A stretch of 59,903 nucleotides of DNA from Perkinsus olseni (lineage: Eukaryota; Perkinsozoa; Perkinsida). The position numbers and the translations under genes were made by a program. Below, one piece after another: positions 1 through 10,093 of the stretch. The notes beneath the pieces were generated by a model that was given only the letters and a program-made list of their open reading frames with translations, was not told where the DNA came from and ran no database searches. Location: positions 1 through 59,903 of the forward strand of contig JABANN010000156.1 of NCBI GenBank assembly GCA_013115125.1. Direction: 5' to 3'. The first letter of the stretch is position 1, and each line of letters starts with the position of its first letter.

Positions 1-3000
1 TGACGGTATCAATATACGCGTGAGGTTGGGGTCCGTCTGTATCACGAACCGTCAGGCAACAACGAGGACCTCATGAACCCCATTACCTTGGCCTCTATAC
101 CCTGAGCATGTAGCCAGTGCTGCAATGCATTCACCTCCTTATCACGATTGTCACCGAGGGTTATCTCTAAGCCTTGAATGCCTCCAGCAGGCATCTAAAC
201 GAATGAGCCGTCGCCAGGGATTGAACCCGTGCAACTAGACTCGTCGTACTGGTCTAGCTCCATCATCAGCCCCTCCTGAGTATCGATCCATGTCCTCCCG
301 TTTACCCATACCGCTCTGGTATTTAGAGCTCTCCAGCCAGTGGAAGGCATCACATAACGGAGGCAACGACCTGAACACCACCATCGTGAAGAGCATCGCG
401 GGGAGAAGGGGGACCTTACCCATGCCCGCCGCCTGCTTGCCGATCAGACTCGAGACCGCGTATAATCCGAATGAGCATCGATCGGACAGCCTTTGCTTGA
501 GGAGGCTGATCACCTACAAGGAAGCCACACCCCATCAGTCCAACCACGATTAACCTAAACAGTACATTTAACCAAGACGTGTATCCGTGCCTCGGTATCG
601 AAGTGGCGCAGATCAGGCATCTCCTCAGCTCCTCCACCTGATACGCATCATCATCCACTACACCAGAGCCGAGATCCACTTACCAACACTTCCATCCTTC
701 ATCCCCATACCCCTAAAGTATATCCGGCTCTGGGTGGCTGATTCCATCTCCTTATGATTTTGACCTGAGCCCCCACAGGATCTCTCCCTACACCCCCACC
801 TAGCAGCCCCACCTCTAGAGCCCACGATAGCTCTAACAGCATCACGACCAAGCATGCCAACACCCAGCAACTCGTCAAGGAATATGCGCTCGATCCACTT
901 ATATTTCTGATCTGGCAGTATCGGAGGCGGGGTAGCAGGGAGTATCTTGAGGTAGGACAGAAGACACTAACCATAGAGACCACAACGAGGCCCAGCCTAC
1001 CGGCTTGATAGTTCCAGTGGAACTAGCCTCGTTCTCAGCCGCTGTTGCCTGAGATATGCATGGAGTACAGTCTGCCTGCACGCTCGGACGCAAGTTCTCA
1101 CCTGATCCGCCAGACCCTCCTCCGCCTTCACGGCACTAGCATTTGCTAATGACCTTTCAAAGTGTTCCTTCCAATCATTCGGTAACCATTGGCCGGCGTT
1201 GTACCTGCGTGCAGGGAATGCTCGTACCACTCCTTTCCGAAATCATCCTCGCAGACTCACAGTATGCGAACCATCTCCACTATCTCATCACTCCAATCCT
1301 TGCCCGCAGCCTCAGCGTTCGAGATTGCTGTCTCCACATCTAGGTACCTGTGGTTACCAGCTGAGAGGAGTGTGGTCTAATCCAGCCCTACGTCCGATTG
1401 AGTTGGAACTGCTCTTGGTAGTGGCGATTCTTGGCCCACTCCTGTGCCCTTCTACCCCCTCTTTTAACACATTCCAATAGTACAAAGGCACTATGGTTAC
1501 ACTGGCAGAACCTAGAAAGAATGAGGGTTGACAGTACGGACGTCACCGCGACTACTACTACTACTACCTGCAACGTGTAGTGCAAGTGTGACCTTGATGG
1601 GCTCCATGGCAGTTCCAGCAGACCTGACCATATCAACTTGATCATGTGCGGCAGGGAGATGAGGACGACGCTGTGGAAAGAGGTTCGGATACATGCTTTC
1701 GTATAAGATAGAAAAGCACAGCTCCAAGACGCCTTGCCAAGGCGGCCTTGGTTGCAACAATCACACCACCGCTACTCCTACCAACCATGCGGGCCCATAC
1801 CGACCTTCCGTCTAACCCCACAATCAGCAGGTTTATGTGTAATATCATCACAGTTGAGGCACAGGGCTCCCTGTATGAACGCATCCCTCATCTGCTGGCG
1901 TGATAGCCTTAATGGTCTAATGAGCTCTGTTGGAACCTACCATCACAAACCCCGTCACCACCAACCCACTCCGCCCTACTACCACCACTACCTCTGGATC
2001 GCTCTCACCATAGTCGTCTTGACTCTCATGATCATCATAATCCGACACTAACTCTTGTAGTTGAGGTTGGAGTGCCCCCAGAGGCAAGGATAGCATATAC
2101 CTCGGGATTCGGACTGAGGGGAGATCCTCAACATCACCAAGGGCCAAAGCACAACAGATTCAACGACACTTGGATTCTGAACGCTACACTAGCACCGCAC
2201 CGTCATTCCCTCTACAAAACATACTCCTCAGTTACACTAAGTCCCAGTCAAGTACACAGAGTTAGTCAACCCGTTGCCATTGGAGTGATGAATGATGAAG
2301 CCAGCAGTAGAAGGCCCCTCACTACCAGATCCTGCCTCATCTCCCAACAACCGGTTTATTTGCTTGATACCCTCTCGATACCTGACGACCTGCATGACAA
2401 CAGTCCGAATCAACCCATCCTTAGTACATAGCCTTCCGCCTTAGACCACCGATGAAGTGTACTCTATCATAGTCAATGATAATAGCACCTCCATGACGTA
2501 GCCATCTCGGCCAAGCCGCGCATGCTGCTCGCAGCTGAAAGGATATGCATGCTTCTTGATACAACGGATGGAGGTATCACCTTATCAATGATGTCATTCT
2601 TCCGACTACCCTTTGGCAAAAACCAAACATGATTCTGTTGCCGGTTGAGGCTGCACTCGGGGTACCTAACGACGAGAAGTGCCACCGCCGCCAGGGATCG
2701 AACCCACGCTCGTACTCATCAACGATCAGGGTACGATAGTCTCCAGCAAATACAGTGAGCTTCGGGCTCACCAAAGCAACGTGACAAGAGAGCAAGGGTT
2801 GAGTCGGCTGCTCCCTCTTCGCAGTCAATGGCGGCTGAACGACCTGAAGTGAGCGTAATCAAAGCACCCTAGCCAGGGATCGAACTCAGGACCCCTACCG
2901 GTCCATCCTCTGCCCCTCCCTTCTGCAGCACGCTCTGAGCTAGCTCATCAGCCGCCACTTGATACTGTTGTCGCATATGATGTATCCATTGCAGCAAGTC

Positions 3001-5940
3001 CTGTAGACTGAGCCAAAGCCGTTGAGGCCGATAGCCAGTTGCAGAGGGCTCTGGTGGGGACACGGAATTCATCTGAGACAGTGATCAAGATAGTAGATGC
3101 AGAGGGTATCATCACAACAAATAACTTACCGACAAAGTACAACTTAGACGAGGCGTCTCGGCTACCCAGAATGAGTCCCACTGGACGCTCTCTGGCTCCT
3201 GCTGTGTAATACGGTATCGTAGTTGTGACGGGTATTTATTAATACCCAGATCATGGACTGAACAGGATCGAAAATATCGACGACATCGATAGCAGGAGAC
3301 TTCCCACCCTTCTGGTCTAGAAGGTCCCGCATGATCACCTCATTCGACATCATACCACCTCGCCCCCGGATCTACAAGGAATAACTGCAGAGCCCGGAGA
3401 TCGAACTCGGGACCTCTTACCAACATCTCAGCCGTCATCCACTGCTCCTCACCGGACAATCTGTCCAGAGTGAGCATAGAAGCATCCTCGCCACTCAGTT
3501 GTAGCGGTGGCTGGGACACTAAATGCGAGTCCATGTTACTGGACATCTCCATTTGTATCAGCCCCCACACCTAAGACCATCACCTCTTAGCTTCTACTAC
3601 CCCGCCGGCCGACAAGCAGCAGCAGCAGCAGCTTACATGCATCGACAAGTCGCTCTTCTCTACAGCCTTCTGGAACTTGCCATGCCATGTTACGTCCAGA
3701 GCACCAGGGTCCAGCATACGGGCTGAAATAACAAGGCGCAAAATACCAAGCCTGGGATTCGAACCTGGCTCATCCCCTACATATAATATCGACCTTGACG
3801 TACAAAGGCACTCCGAATTTGTTGCAGACGGCCTGAATCAACTCCAGTTCCGACGAAGTAGATCTCGAGAACTTGTTCACTAGCCGGTGAATCTGACAGC
3901 GAGTTCTTGCGATCTTGCGCTTCCTCGAGTATCCTCAACTTACATCTTTAACCTTCCCGCGGTTGTACGCCTTGTAAATCTCCTTGACGACATTGAATAC
4001 TTGCTCTTGTCTCTGCGTCTTCTGCCTCTCATGGTAAGTCTCCACGACAGAGGCCTATGCATAGCCATCCAGCACCCAGGTTCGATCCCATCACCCGACA
4101 TTACCAGCCTCTCTTCGTCGACAGCCACTCCGTACTTATCACACACAGCCAAATACACGTACAATTCCCTCGAGCGGTACTGCGTGAAGACCGTATGCTC
4201 AATTGACCCTGAGCCCATCATGGCAAACAACAGAGTGGTGATAGCGGCCGCCTACTTAGCAAGTCCGGGTTGTACACGGCCAGTACTTCCCTTATGAGCT
4301 CCAGTATACCGTACTCAGGACAGCTAGGTGGATAGTACGTCCCTGAACCCATTGGTGACTGGATGCTTAAGTGGTATGCTAATGCATGCACCAAAATATG
4401 ACGGAATTGACAGGTACGAACCCACGGATACGTCGAGTATCCGCGTACACGAAAACTAGTATCCTCAAAAATTTCGGCAACGCAGCCGTCGCAGGACAGG
4501 ACGTATGCAGTAAAAGGCATACCGCGGATAGTGCACTCGGGTGCTCAACTCTGTTAAGTTGCCCAATCGTACTACCGGGCCTGCAGCCACGCCCTTCATC
4601 ATATTTTTGGCGAATGGCAGCCACCACCTGCGCCTCCTGGTTGGCATTCTTAGCCAGAATATCCTCAATTTCATCCAACTTTGCTGGGTTGTATGTTGCA
4701 TAGAGTGACCGTGCCTGACAGGCTCCGAGATAAATCGAAAAAATAAAAATGCGGGACACTATCGAGGTGGTGATCGATACTAACCCAACTCTTACACTCG
4801 CCAAGCAGTACGCGGCAAACTCTTCCATTGTCTTGTAGTTCTTGATGTTGGACTCGGTCGCAAATTCGGCACCTAACCCAACGCTCCATCGCCCCCCCCT
4901 CTCCCCTGTCTATTACAGTCAACGCCGTACTTCTTGCAGATACTCTCGTACAGGGCCTTCAGTGTTGCCGAGTACTTTGCTATAAGGCCGGGCATCTGAC
5001 CAACAACACCCAGTCGTACCTCCCTCCCACAACCACGAGATATCACCTCCGAGAGCTTGCTGGGATTTTTGGCAGCATACACTAAATGGATTAGGGTACA
5101 GATATCACCCTCATCAGTATCCTCAGATTCACCAAACCTAAGCAAGAGCACACTCGCGACTACCCAGGAGCCGAGTGTGCGCTACATCTCATTTTGTGCT
5201 TTAGTGAACTCCGCCACTATGGGGTCATCAACAGCCTCAGCGGTTTCCTCCATTTCAACTGAATAGCGCGGTATGATTCTAGCGGAGCGATGCAAAAACA
5301 GAATGGATGTAAGCATTACCATCGTTGGAGCCATTAATCAAAGCATCCACATCAACATCAGCTACACTGCCTCCACCTTCTCCCTCGCTGAACTCCTCCA
5401 CTTTAGTAGAATTTTCTTCCTTCAAGGCAGCCATCCAAGAGCATATAGCCCGAAACGTTGACACGTTCATGAGGTTGTAAGACGGTGAGCCAGTAGCATG
5501 CACATGGTGATGGCGATTGAACCAATCTTGAAGCATCTTTGACGTCATCGTTGGTTGCAGCCTGAGTTGTCGCGCCAACCTCAATAAGCATTCCTTGAGA
5601 TCAGCTCGAGTGGCCTCATCCAAGCCCTGTAGATTGGCCGTCATGCTCCACATGAGGTCCACTACAGCTTGCTCGTATTGCAGATCAGCCGTTACCGACG
5701 ACTCCGCATCAGTGCCGTAGAGGTACTCTATGAAGAGCTTATTAACCTTAGTCTCCGGTAGATACCGCACACCCGCCGTGTTGACGATTCTCAGTACTGC
5801 ATTCTGTTTCAAATCATCTACCATGCCTGCCAACCACGGACATAACTTCATTATTCCACATCACTATTACTACCAAATAATCCTCCGCGGAATCTTGCAA
5901 CCGGGATAGGGCGAGGCGGCAGTGCTCCTCGATTTCCCAT
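1..5940 (-). CDS. Intron-rich repeat protein with CCHC zinc knuckle, gag/protease-like parts (5' part; 3' end beyond window)
   Basis: Not recognised as a named gene. The likely first exon starts with ATG at 5940 (MGNRGALPPRPIPVARF). The next exon (about 5838-5310) is a helical domain. Four diverged repeats follow at about 5120-4930, 4700-4590, 4310-4110 and 3990-3805. Each has the pattern aromatic-x2-YNPxKLxEV followed about 20 residues later by a helix ending KYGV (for example IYKAYNRGKVKDI then QAVCNKFGV). Further down are an acidic exon, a CCHC knuckle near 1860-1830 (CLNCDDITHKPADC, spacing C-x2-C-x4-H-x4-C) and a strand near 1495-1465 (SASVTIVPLYYW) that resembles the retropepsin family. 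The order knuckle then protease-like strand is that of gag-pol of LTR elements, so the gene may be a domesticated relative. About 20 introns of roughly 40-110 nt interrupt it, several carrying a B-box-like motif. The frame is still open at base 1. Function is inferred only. Confidence 0.55.
195..249 (-). other. Intron with B-box-like motif (forward)
   Basis: This 55-nt GT-AG intron of the minus-strand gene contains GGGTTCAATCCCTGGC at 213-228. It joins GGADDGARP to MPAGGIQGLEITLGD in phase 0. Confidence 0.6.
2666..2715 (-). other. Intron with B-box-like motif (forward)
   Basis: A 50-nt GT-AG intron (gtacgagcgt...gttag) contains GGGTTCGATCCCTGGC at 2690-2705, ten bases after the donor. Confidence 0.65.
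2844..2898 (-). other. Intron with B-box-like motif (forward)
   Basis: A 55-nt GT-AG intron (gtaggggtcct...cttcag) contains GAGTTCGATCCCTGGC at 2872-2887. The upstream exon has an A-box-like TAGCTCAG at a tRNA-like distance (47 nt). Confidence 0.65.
3372..3420 (-). other. Intron with B-box-like motif (forward)
   Basis: A 49-nt GT-AG intron (gtaagaggtcc...cttgtag) contains CGAGTTCGATCTCCGG, with the motif starting about eleven bases after the donor. Confidence 0.65.
3723..3803 (-). other. Intron with B-box-like motif (forward)
   Basis: An 81-nt GT-AG intron (gtacgtcaag...atttcag) contains AGGTTCGAATCCCAGGC at 3750-3766, a perfect B-box core, in its second half. Confidence 0.6.
4055..4104 (-). 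other. Intron with B-box-like motif (inverted)
   Basis: A 50-nt GT-AG intron contains the motif as GGGATCGAACCTGG on the gene strand, that is CCAGGTTCGATCCC on the plus strand (4077-4090). Confidence 0.6.
4379..4431 (-). other. Intron with diverged B-box-like motif (forward)
   Basis: A 53-nt GT-AG intron (gtatccgt...gcattag) contains GGGTTCGTACC eight bases after the donor. Confidence 0.5.
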
Positions 5941-6128
5941 AGTGGTATCCGAAGGGGTTGGCTGATACCCCTACACCAGAAGAACGATGAACCATGTTCC
6001 CTACTTCATTATACTAGATACACTATAACCTAGTGTCCTGTGTGGGACTGTGGCTGGGGTATGATTCAAATTAATCCCCTGTACTTTCCTCGTACAACAA
6101 CACACACTGAGCGCTATAGTTCCACGAC

Positions 6129-6314
6129 TCAATCCCACCGCGACACGGTTTTGAATGTCGTTATCACCTTCATCTTCTCATCCTCATTGGGTTTCCGAGG
6201 TTGCTGCTCGGCCCCAGTGGCACCATTGGTAGGCTCCTCCTTAAGGTCCTCATCATCACTAGACTCGCTGTGCGATGTATAGTCATCTCCAGATGCTAAC
6301 CCAGAGCAAGACAC
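6129..6314 (-). CDS. Acidic candidate exon, possible 5' exon of the gene ending at base 1
   Basis: This short minus-strand frame is rich in Ser, Asp and Glu (SESSDDEDLKEEP, then QQPRKPNEDEKMK) and ends at a good GT donor near 6170. A cttag-type acceptor precedes it near 6300. It lies just upstream of, and in the same orientation as, the gene whose likely ATG is at 5940. It may be an upstream exon of that gene or chance open sequence. No ATG begins it, so it needs a further upstream exon if real. Confidence 0.3.
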   Translation of the reverse strand: MSCSGLASGDDYTSHSESSDDEDLKEEPTNGATGAEQQPRKPNEDEKMKVITTFKTVSRWD

Positions 6315-6493
6315 ATCATTTTCATGCCGCGCGAATTGACCGCCTTACAGCTCGATCGACTGGGACTCCGTTTTCGGTAGACCTTTCGAACGACCCCCTT
6401 AGGCCCTGTTACTGCCTCGGTCGGTTTTCTGCCTCTGAAGCGCTCTTTTTTCTGCCGCAGCGTCTGATTACCACCAAGATACCGAGTAAGACC

Positions 6494-6961
6494 ATGACCG
6501 ACGCTGTCAACTATACCTCCTTCACGTCATTAAGACCGGATCCAATATTGCCCGATGGTTCCCAAGTGAGCTCTCGAGAGTTTTTCCATTTGACCAGGAA
6601 CCTGCCACACCACATCTTCCCCGTATCTATCACTCTCGGCCATATTATTACTCTTCTTTCCTCCCCGATATCTTCCGCACGTCCAACAAGGCCTGAACTT
6701 CGTAATACTCAGGAGAGGCCATGACTACTACCAAACGGCGGCAGAGAACGAATTGAAGACGACCAGGAGCAAGGAAAAACTAACACAGAGAGATCACCGA
6801 GCTATGACCATCTCGTACAGAGTGGTAGTTGAGACCGCAGCGGTAGTGAAGCCTCCATGTGCCGTAACTGCTGTCCCGTGCTCTACTGTCCGCCTACTAC
6901 ACCGGTTGGACTATTGGAGACTAAAAACTAACATATCCGCGACGAAAGAAGCAAGTACATG
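6494..6961 (+). CDS. Hypothetical multi-exon protein
   Basis: Not recognised. An ATG at 6494 starts MTDAVNYTSFTSLRPD. Two introns bring a consistent frame: a short one after DPILPDGSQ (about 6565-6597) and another ending near 6690. The third exon reads RLNFVILRRGHDYYQ and then a charged helical stretch, with an in-frame stop at 6961. Later exons may exist up to about 7290. It is divergently placed with respect to the minus-strand gene starting at 5940. I see no signal peptide or membrane segment. The splice model is mine and the coding evidence is moderate. Confidence 0.35.
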
Positions 6962-7398
6962 ATTCGGGGCCCGTCAAGGGCTTTAACGCCAGCAGCATTC
7001 ATGATCACATCGGCATCAGTTCCCACACGTTCAATCATTCTACAGTTGGACTAGCCGCTCCATCTGCCCAGCCTGCAAACATTGCACCAGTCTGGTTCTA
7101 CACAGGCATATCGATCACCAGGGCGCACGCTCATGACAATTGGTCGGTAAATCTTCCTACGACCAGCGCAATCACGGTGCGCCCTTTCCTTGAAGCTGGA
7201 CCAGCCTCTATAACATCCACGGTGGAGACGACTTGCTCCCTCCGTTTACAGCTGACGATGTTCGGAGAAGACTCGGGACAGGTCTAATGCCCTCCGACCG
7301 CTCCTGACGGGTCAGTAAGTGAGCTGCTCCGTCGTGTGTTGCCCATACCTGAATGGTCTAGATTTCTATCGACCTTAGTGTCGTTATCGCTCTTTTTG

Positions 7399-9358
7399 AT
7401 GGCCTCTAGTCTCCTCTGCCGTACCCTCTCACGCCGTGTGGTGCCATCTGGACTGGTGTTCCCGATGGCCATGACCCCGAATCGCTGTTTTTCTATGCTG
7501 ACAGTGGACAGGTTCACCAGGGCCGAGGCCCTCCAGCGAGCTTCCAACCTCTACTATCAGGTCGGGGTTCCTCTGCATTCTTCCATCTCGATGATTTCTC
7601 GCCAAGGTACTCGGCACGAACTGGGAGGATGGACTCAATCTCGTACTGGACGTCCCTTTCTGGGAATCGGAACTCGAGAAGGTAAGGCGTCCTCCACTCA
7701 AGAGCAGCTTACGTTACCATTGTAGGTCGATCATATGTGTGAGCCCTACTTGTGTGACGATGAGATCGGCCCTATCATACGCGGCCTTCATGAGACTATG
7801 AACTGTATGTACGCCTGTGAAGATGTTAGGGACCATATTAATGAGCTTATGGAGCTGTCAAGTCGCGCTGAAGGTGAGTGTTTAGATGACGGGTGCCGGG
7901 ATCGATCCAGAGACCCCAACCAGGCGTTATGGGCTCCGGCGCTGCCGCCTCCGAAGAGGTTGAAAACATGCCAGAACAGTGCGCCATGGTGACTAAGGCC
8001 TACGAGGATCTCCGCGAAAGGTATGAAGTATTCTAACACCTCTAGCGCTCACTCGATGTCAACTGTAAGATACCCGGACCACCATCCGAAGATCGAACAG
8101 ACCGTGGGACACGGACTCGCTATACTGCGCCAGCTCGAGAAGTTCAACTTCAAGAGCAGCCATCGATACTTCTTTTAAATGCTCTTCAACAGAGTAATTT
8201 CGTGGCGCAGTGAAGGCTGTATGTCATACGTTTTTGGATCATCTATGGCGACGGTTAAGAGAATGAACATGACGAGATTGTTTGTTTTCGTCCCGCGTTA
8301 GTGTCGTGTTACTGGACATTCGCTGAGGTGATGAATACTCTCCTTGTAGCTACTATTGTTATCCAGCAATGGCTCCTCGACAATCGAGAAAGCATTCCGG
8401 CGGTATAACAGTCGGTCTGGCAGATCTGGGCCGTACTTTACCTCATCTCTGTCCAACACCGCTGCCCTCACAGGTGACCTCACACTGGCTTTCTCATCGC
8501 TCTATACTGCTGTTCTCAGAGCTTAGCATCACGTATGGCATCAGCGCGGCCGTCACTACCGGCAGCAGCATTAGAGGAGAGACCAGTACGTCAGGCACCG
8601 AAGTTTGTGCCTCGTGAAGATGTTCGGATTTTACCTCATCCCCCGAAAGGCCGGCAAGAATCTCCGGACACGCCGGAGCTAGCGCCACGGATGTCGGGGG
8701 AGACTCTGGTAGAACTATGGGATGCCCCTATCGAGGAGACTCTGCCCGATTCGAAGTTGGCTAAGGAGATTGTAGCCTCTCGAACGAGTCCAGTTTTCAG
8801 TCCTAAGATGGGGCATGTAAGTCGTTATCGAAGGCGGAGAGACCCTCAAGATACTGTGTCAGGTACGGATATTAGCACGGCCGCATTCCAGTACAGAAAG
8901 TACAACGCAGTCTCCTCCTATGTCGACCGGTGCCAAGTCTCCTACAGCCGAACCGCCACCACCGACAGCAGCAGCAGAAGAAGCACGGCCAAGTTCACCA
9001 GGCGACTCCCCGGCAGTTGACAACGACTCTACCGAGATAGTTCCGCCCACGGACGTATCTTTACGAGAGAGCAGCGGGTCTAAAGTGATTGCGAGTCGGA
9101 AGTTGCCTGTGACCAAACTCAAAAGTGATAGGGATCGTCCATCAAAAGAAGAACAGAAGAATTCCGAAGCTGACGGTAGGCAATCATATTCGTGCATTGT
9201 TAACTCGAACTTCGTTCTCGTCAGATACCAGTGCACCGGCGGCTTCGACGAAGCCTCGACGGCATCGGAAAGGGAAGGGCAAAGGTGGCGGCAGTCGGCG
9301 GCAGGATCGGCACTACAAGCAGTGGAATTACAACTCCTATTACTATTACTACTGAGAC
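7399..9358 (+). CDS. Hypothetical protein with mitochondrial-type presequence and basic C-terminus
   Basis: The ATG at 7399 opens an Arg/Ser-rich, acid-free leader (MASSLLCRTLSRRVVPSGL) typical of mitochondrial targeting peptides, with a possible cleavage region near NRCFSM. Helical exons follow (7700-8020 region: IIRGLHETMNCMY, VRDHINELMELSSRAEE). Then come a Pro/Ser/Ala-rich stretch (exons about 8508-8818 and 8867-9177) and a very basic tail with KPRRHRKGKGKGGG ending in a Tyr run (NSYYYYY) before the stop at 9356-9358. Introns at 7874-7956 and 8021-8133 contain B-box-like motifs. The tail would suit RNA binding, for example in a mitochondrial ribosome or RNA-processing role, but that is inference and no family is recognised. 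Exon phases agree across most junctions. Confidence 0.5.
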
Positions 9359-9924
9359 AGCGTTGTTGCCACCTCCATGCTGGAGACAGCAGCAGCAGTT
9401 ATAACTAAACTACAACAATTCATCAGATTTTGTCACTTTTGCTTATGTTTTCCCATTATTGTGACAATCGTCGTATCATTTGACTTGTGAACGACATCCG
9501 TTGTGTACACAGTTTGAGCATCAATATCAAGCGTTTGGAAACATGAGCATCCGCCCAGAATGATTCGGGATTATACAACAGAGCTGAGTACAATGGACGA
9601 GGCTGCATCAATTATAGGCGCCTACCCAATTTTTTATTCGGGAGTACTAAACGCACGAGAAATAGCACGATTATCCAAGTGAAAAGAACTCAACAGATGT
9701 GGTTGCGTACCGAATAGTGGTATATCAGGGTTTTCTCACTCTGTAAGTAAATTGAACTTGCCTTATGACATTCTCACTTTCTCCAAACACTCCTAATGAC
9801 AACACAATAAAGTTCCTTCCGTAGCATCAGGTAAACTAAGTTCCAAGTTTAGGCCAATCGTAATAATGCAATTATCCACTGTTGCGACAACACTGCTGTC
9901 AATATATATCACCACGGCTGGGAG

Positions 9925-9963
<39 letters not shown>

Positions 9964-10093
9964 CAATTTAAGTGATAACAAATGATCATCTTTTTTATAA
10001 CCGAGGCCGGGAATCAACAGAGAACGACGCAGCAGCTTCAAACTACACCAGCAGCGGCGGCTGCAGCAGCTTTGAAATGGTTCTATTGAGAGC
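9359..10093. other. Intergenic region between convergent genes
   Basis: This stretch separates the plus-strand gene ending at 9358 from the EF-2 stop. I see no gene. It holds AT-rich sequence suitable for two 3' ends and one long trinucleotide repeat at 9925-9960. Confidence 0.6.
9925..9960. repeat. (CAT)12 microsatellite
   Basis: Twelve uninterrupted CAT units (ATG on the minus strand) lie about 130 bp past the EF-2 stop codon, in its probable 3' UTR. Confidence 0.95.

Noticed and set aside
1090-1115. An ultra-short 26-nt intron (gtgagaactt...gtgcag) in the gene at 1-5940
   Set aside because: A longer 53-nt intron from the same donor to a later acceptor also keeps frame and fits the usual intron size here.
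2666-2715. A complete tRNA gene around each GGGTTCGATCCC motif
   Set aside because: I tried to fold cloverleaves at the motifs. The T stems have mismatches and no acceptor or anticodon stems fit, so these are not tRNA genes.
8021-8045. A 25-nt intron (gtatgaag...cctctag)
   Set aside because: A 113-nt intron from the same donor to the acceptor at 8133 gives a longer open exon, so the tiny intron is not needed.
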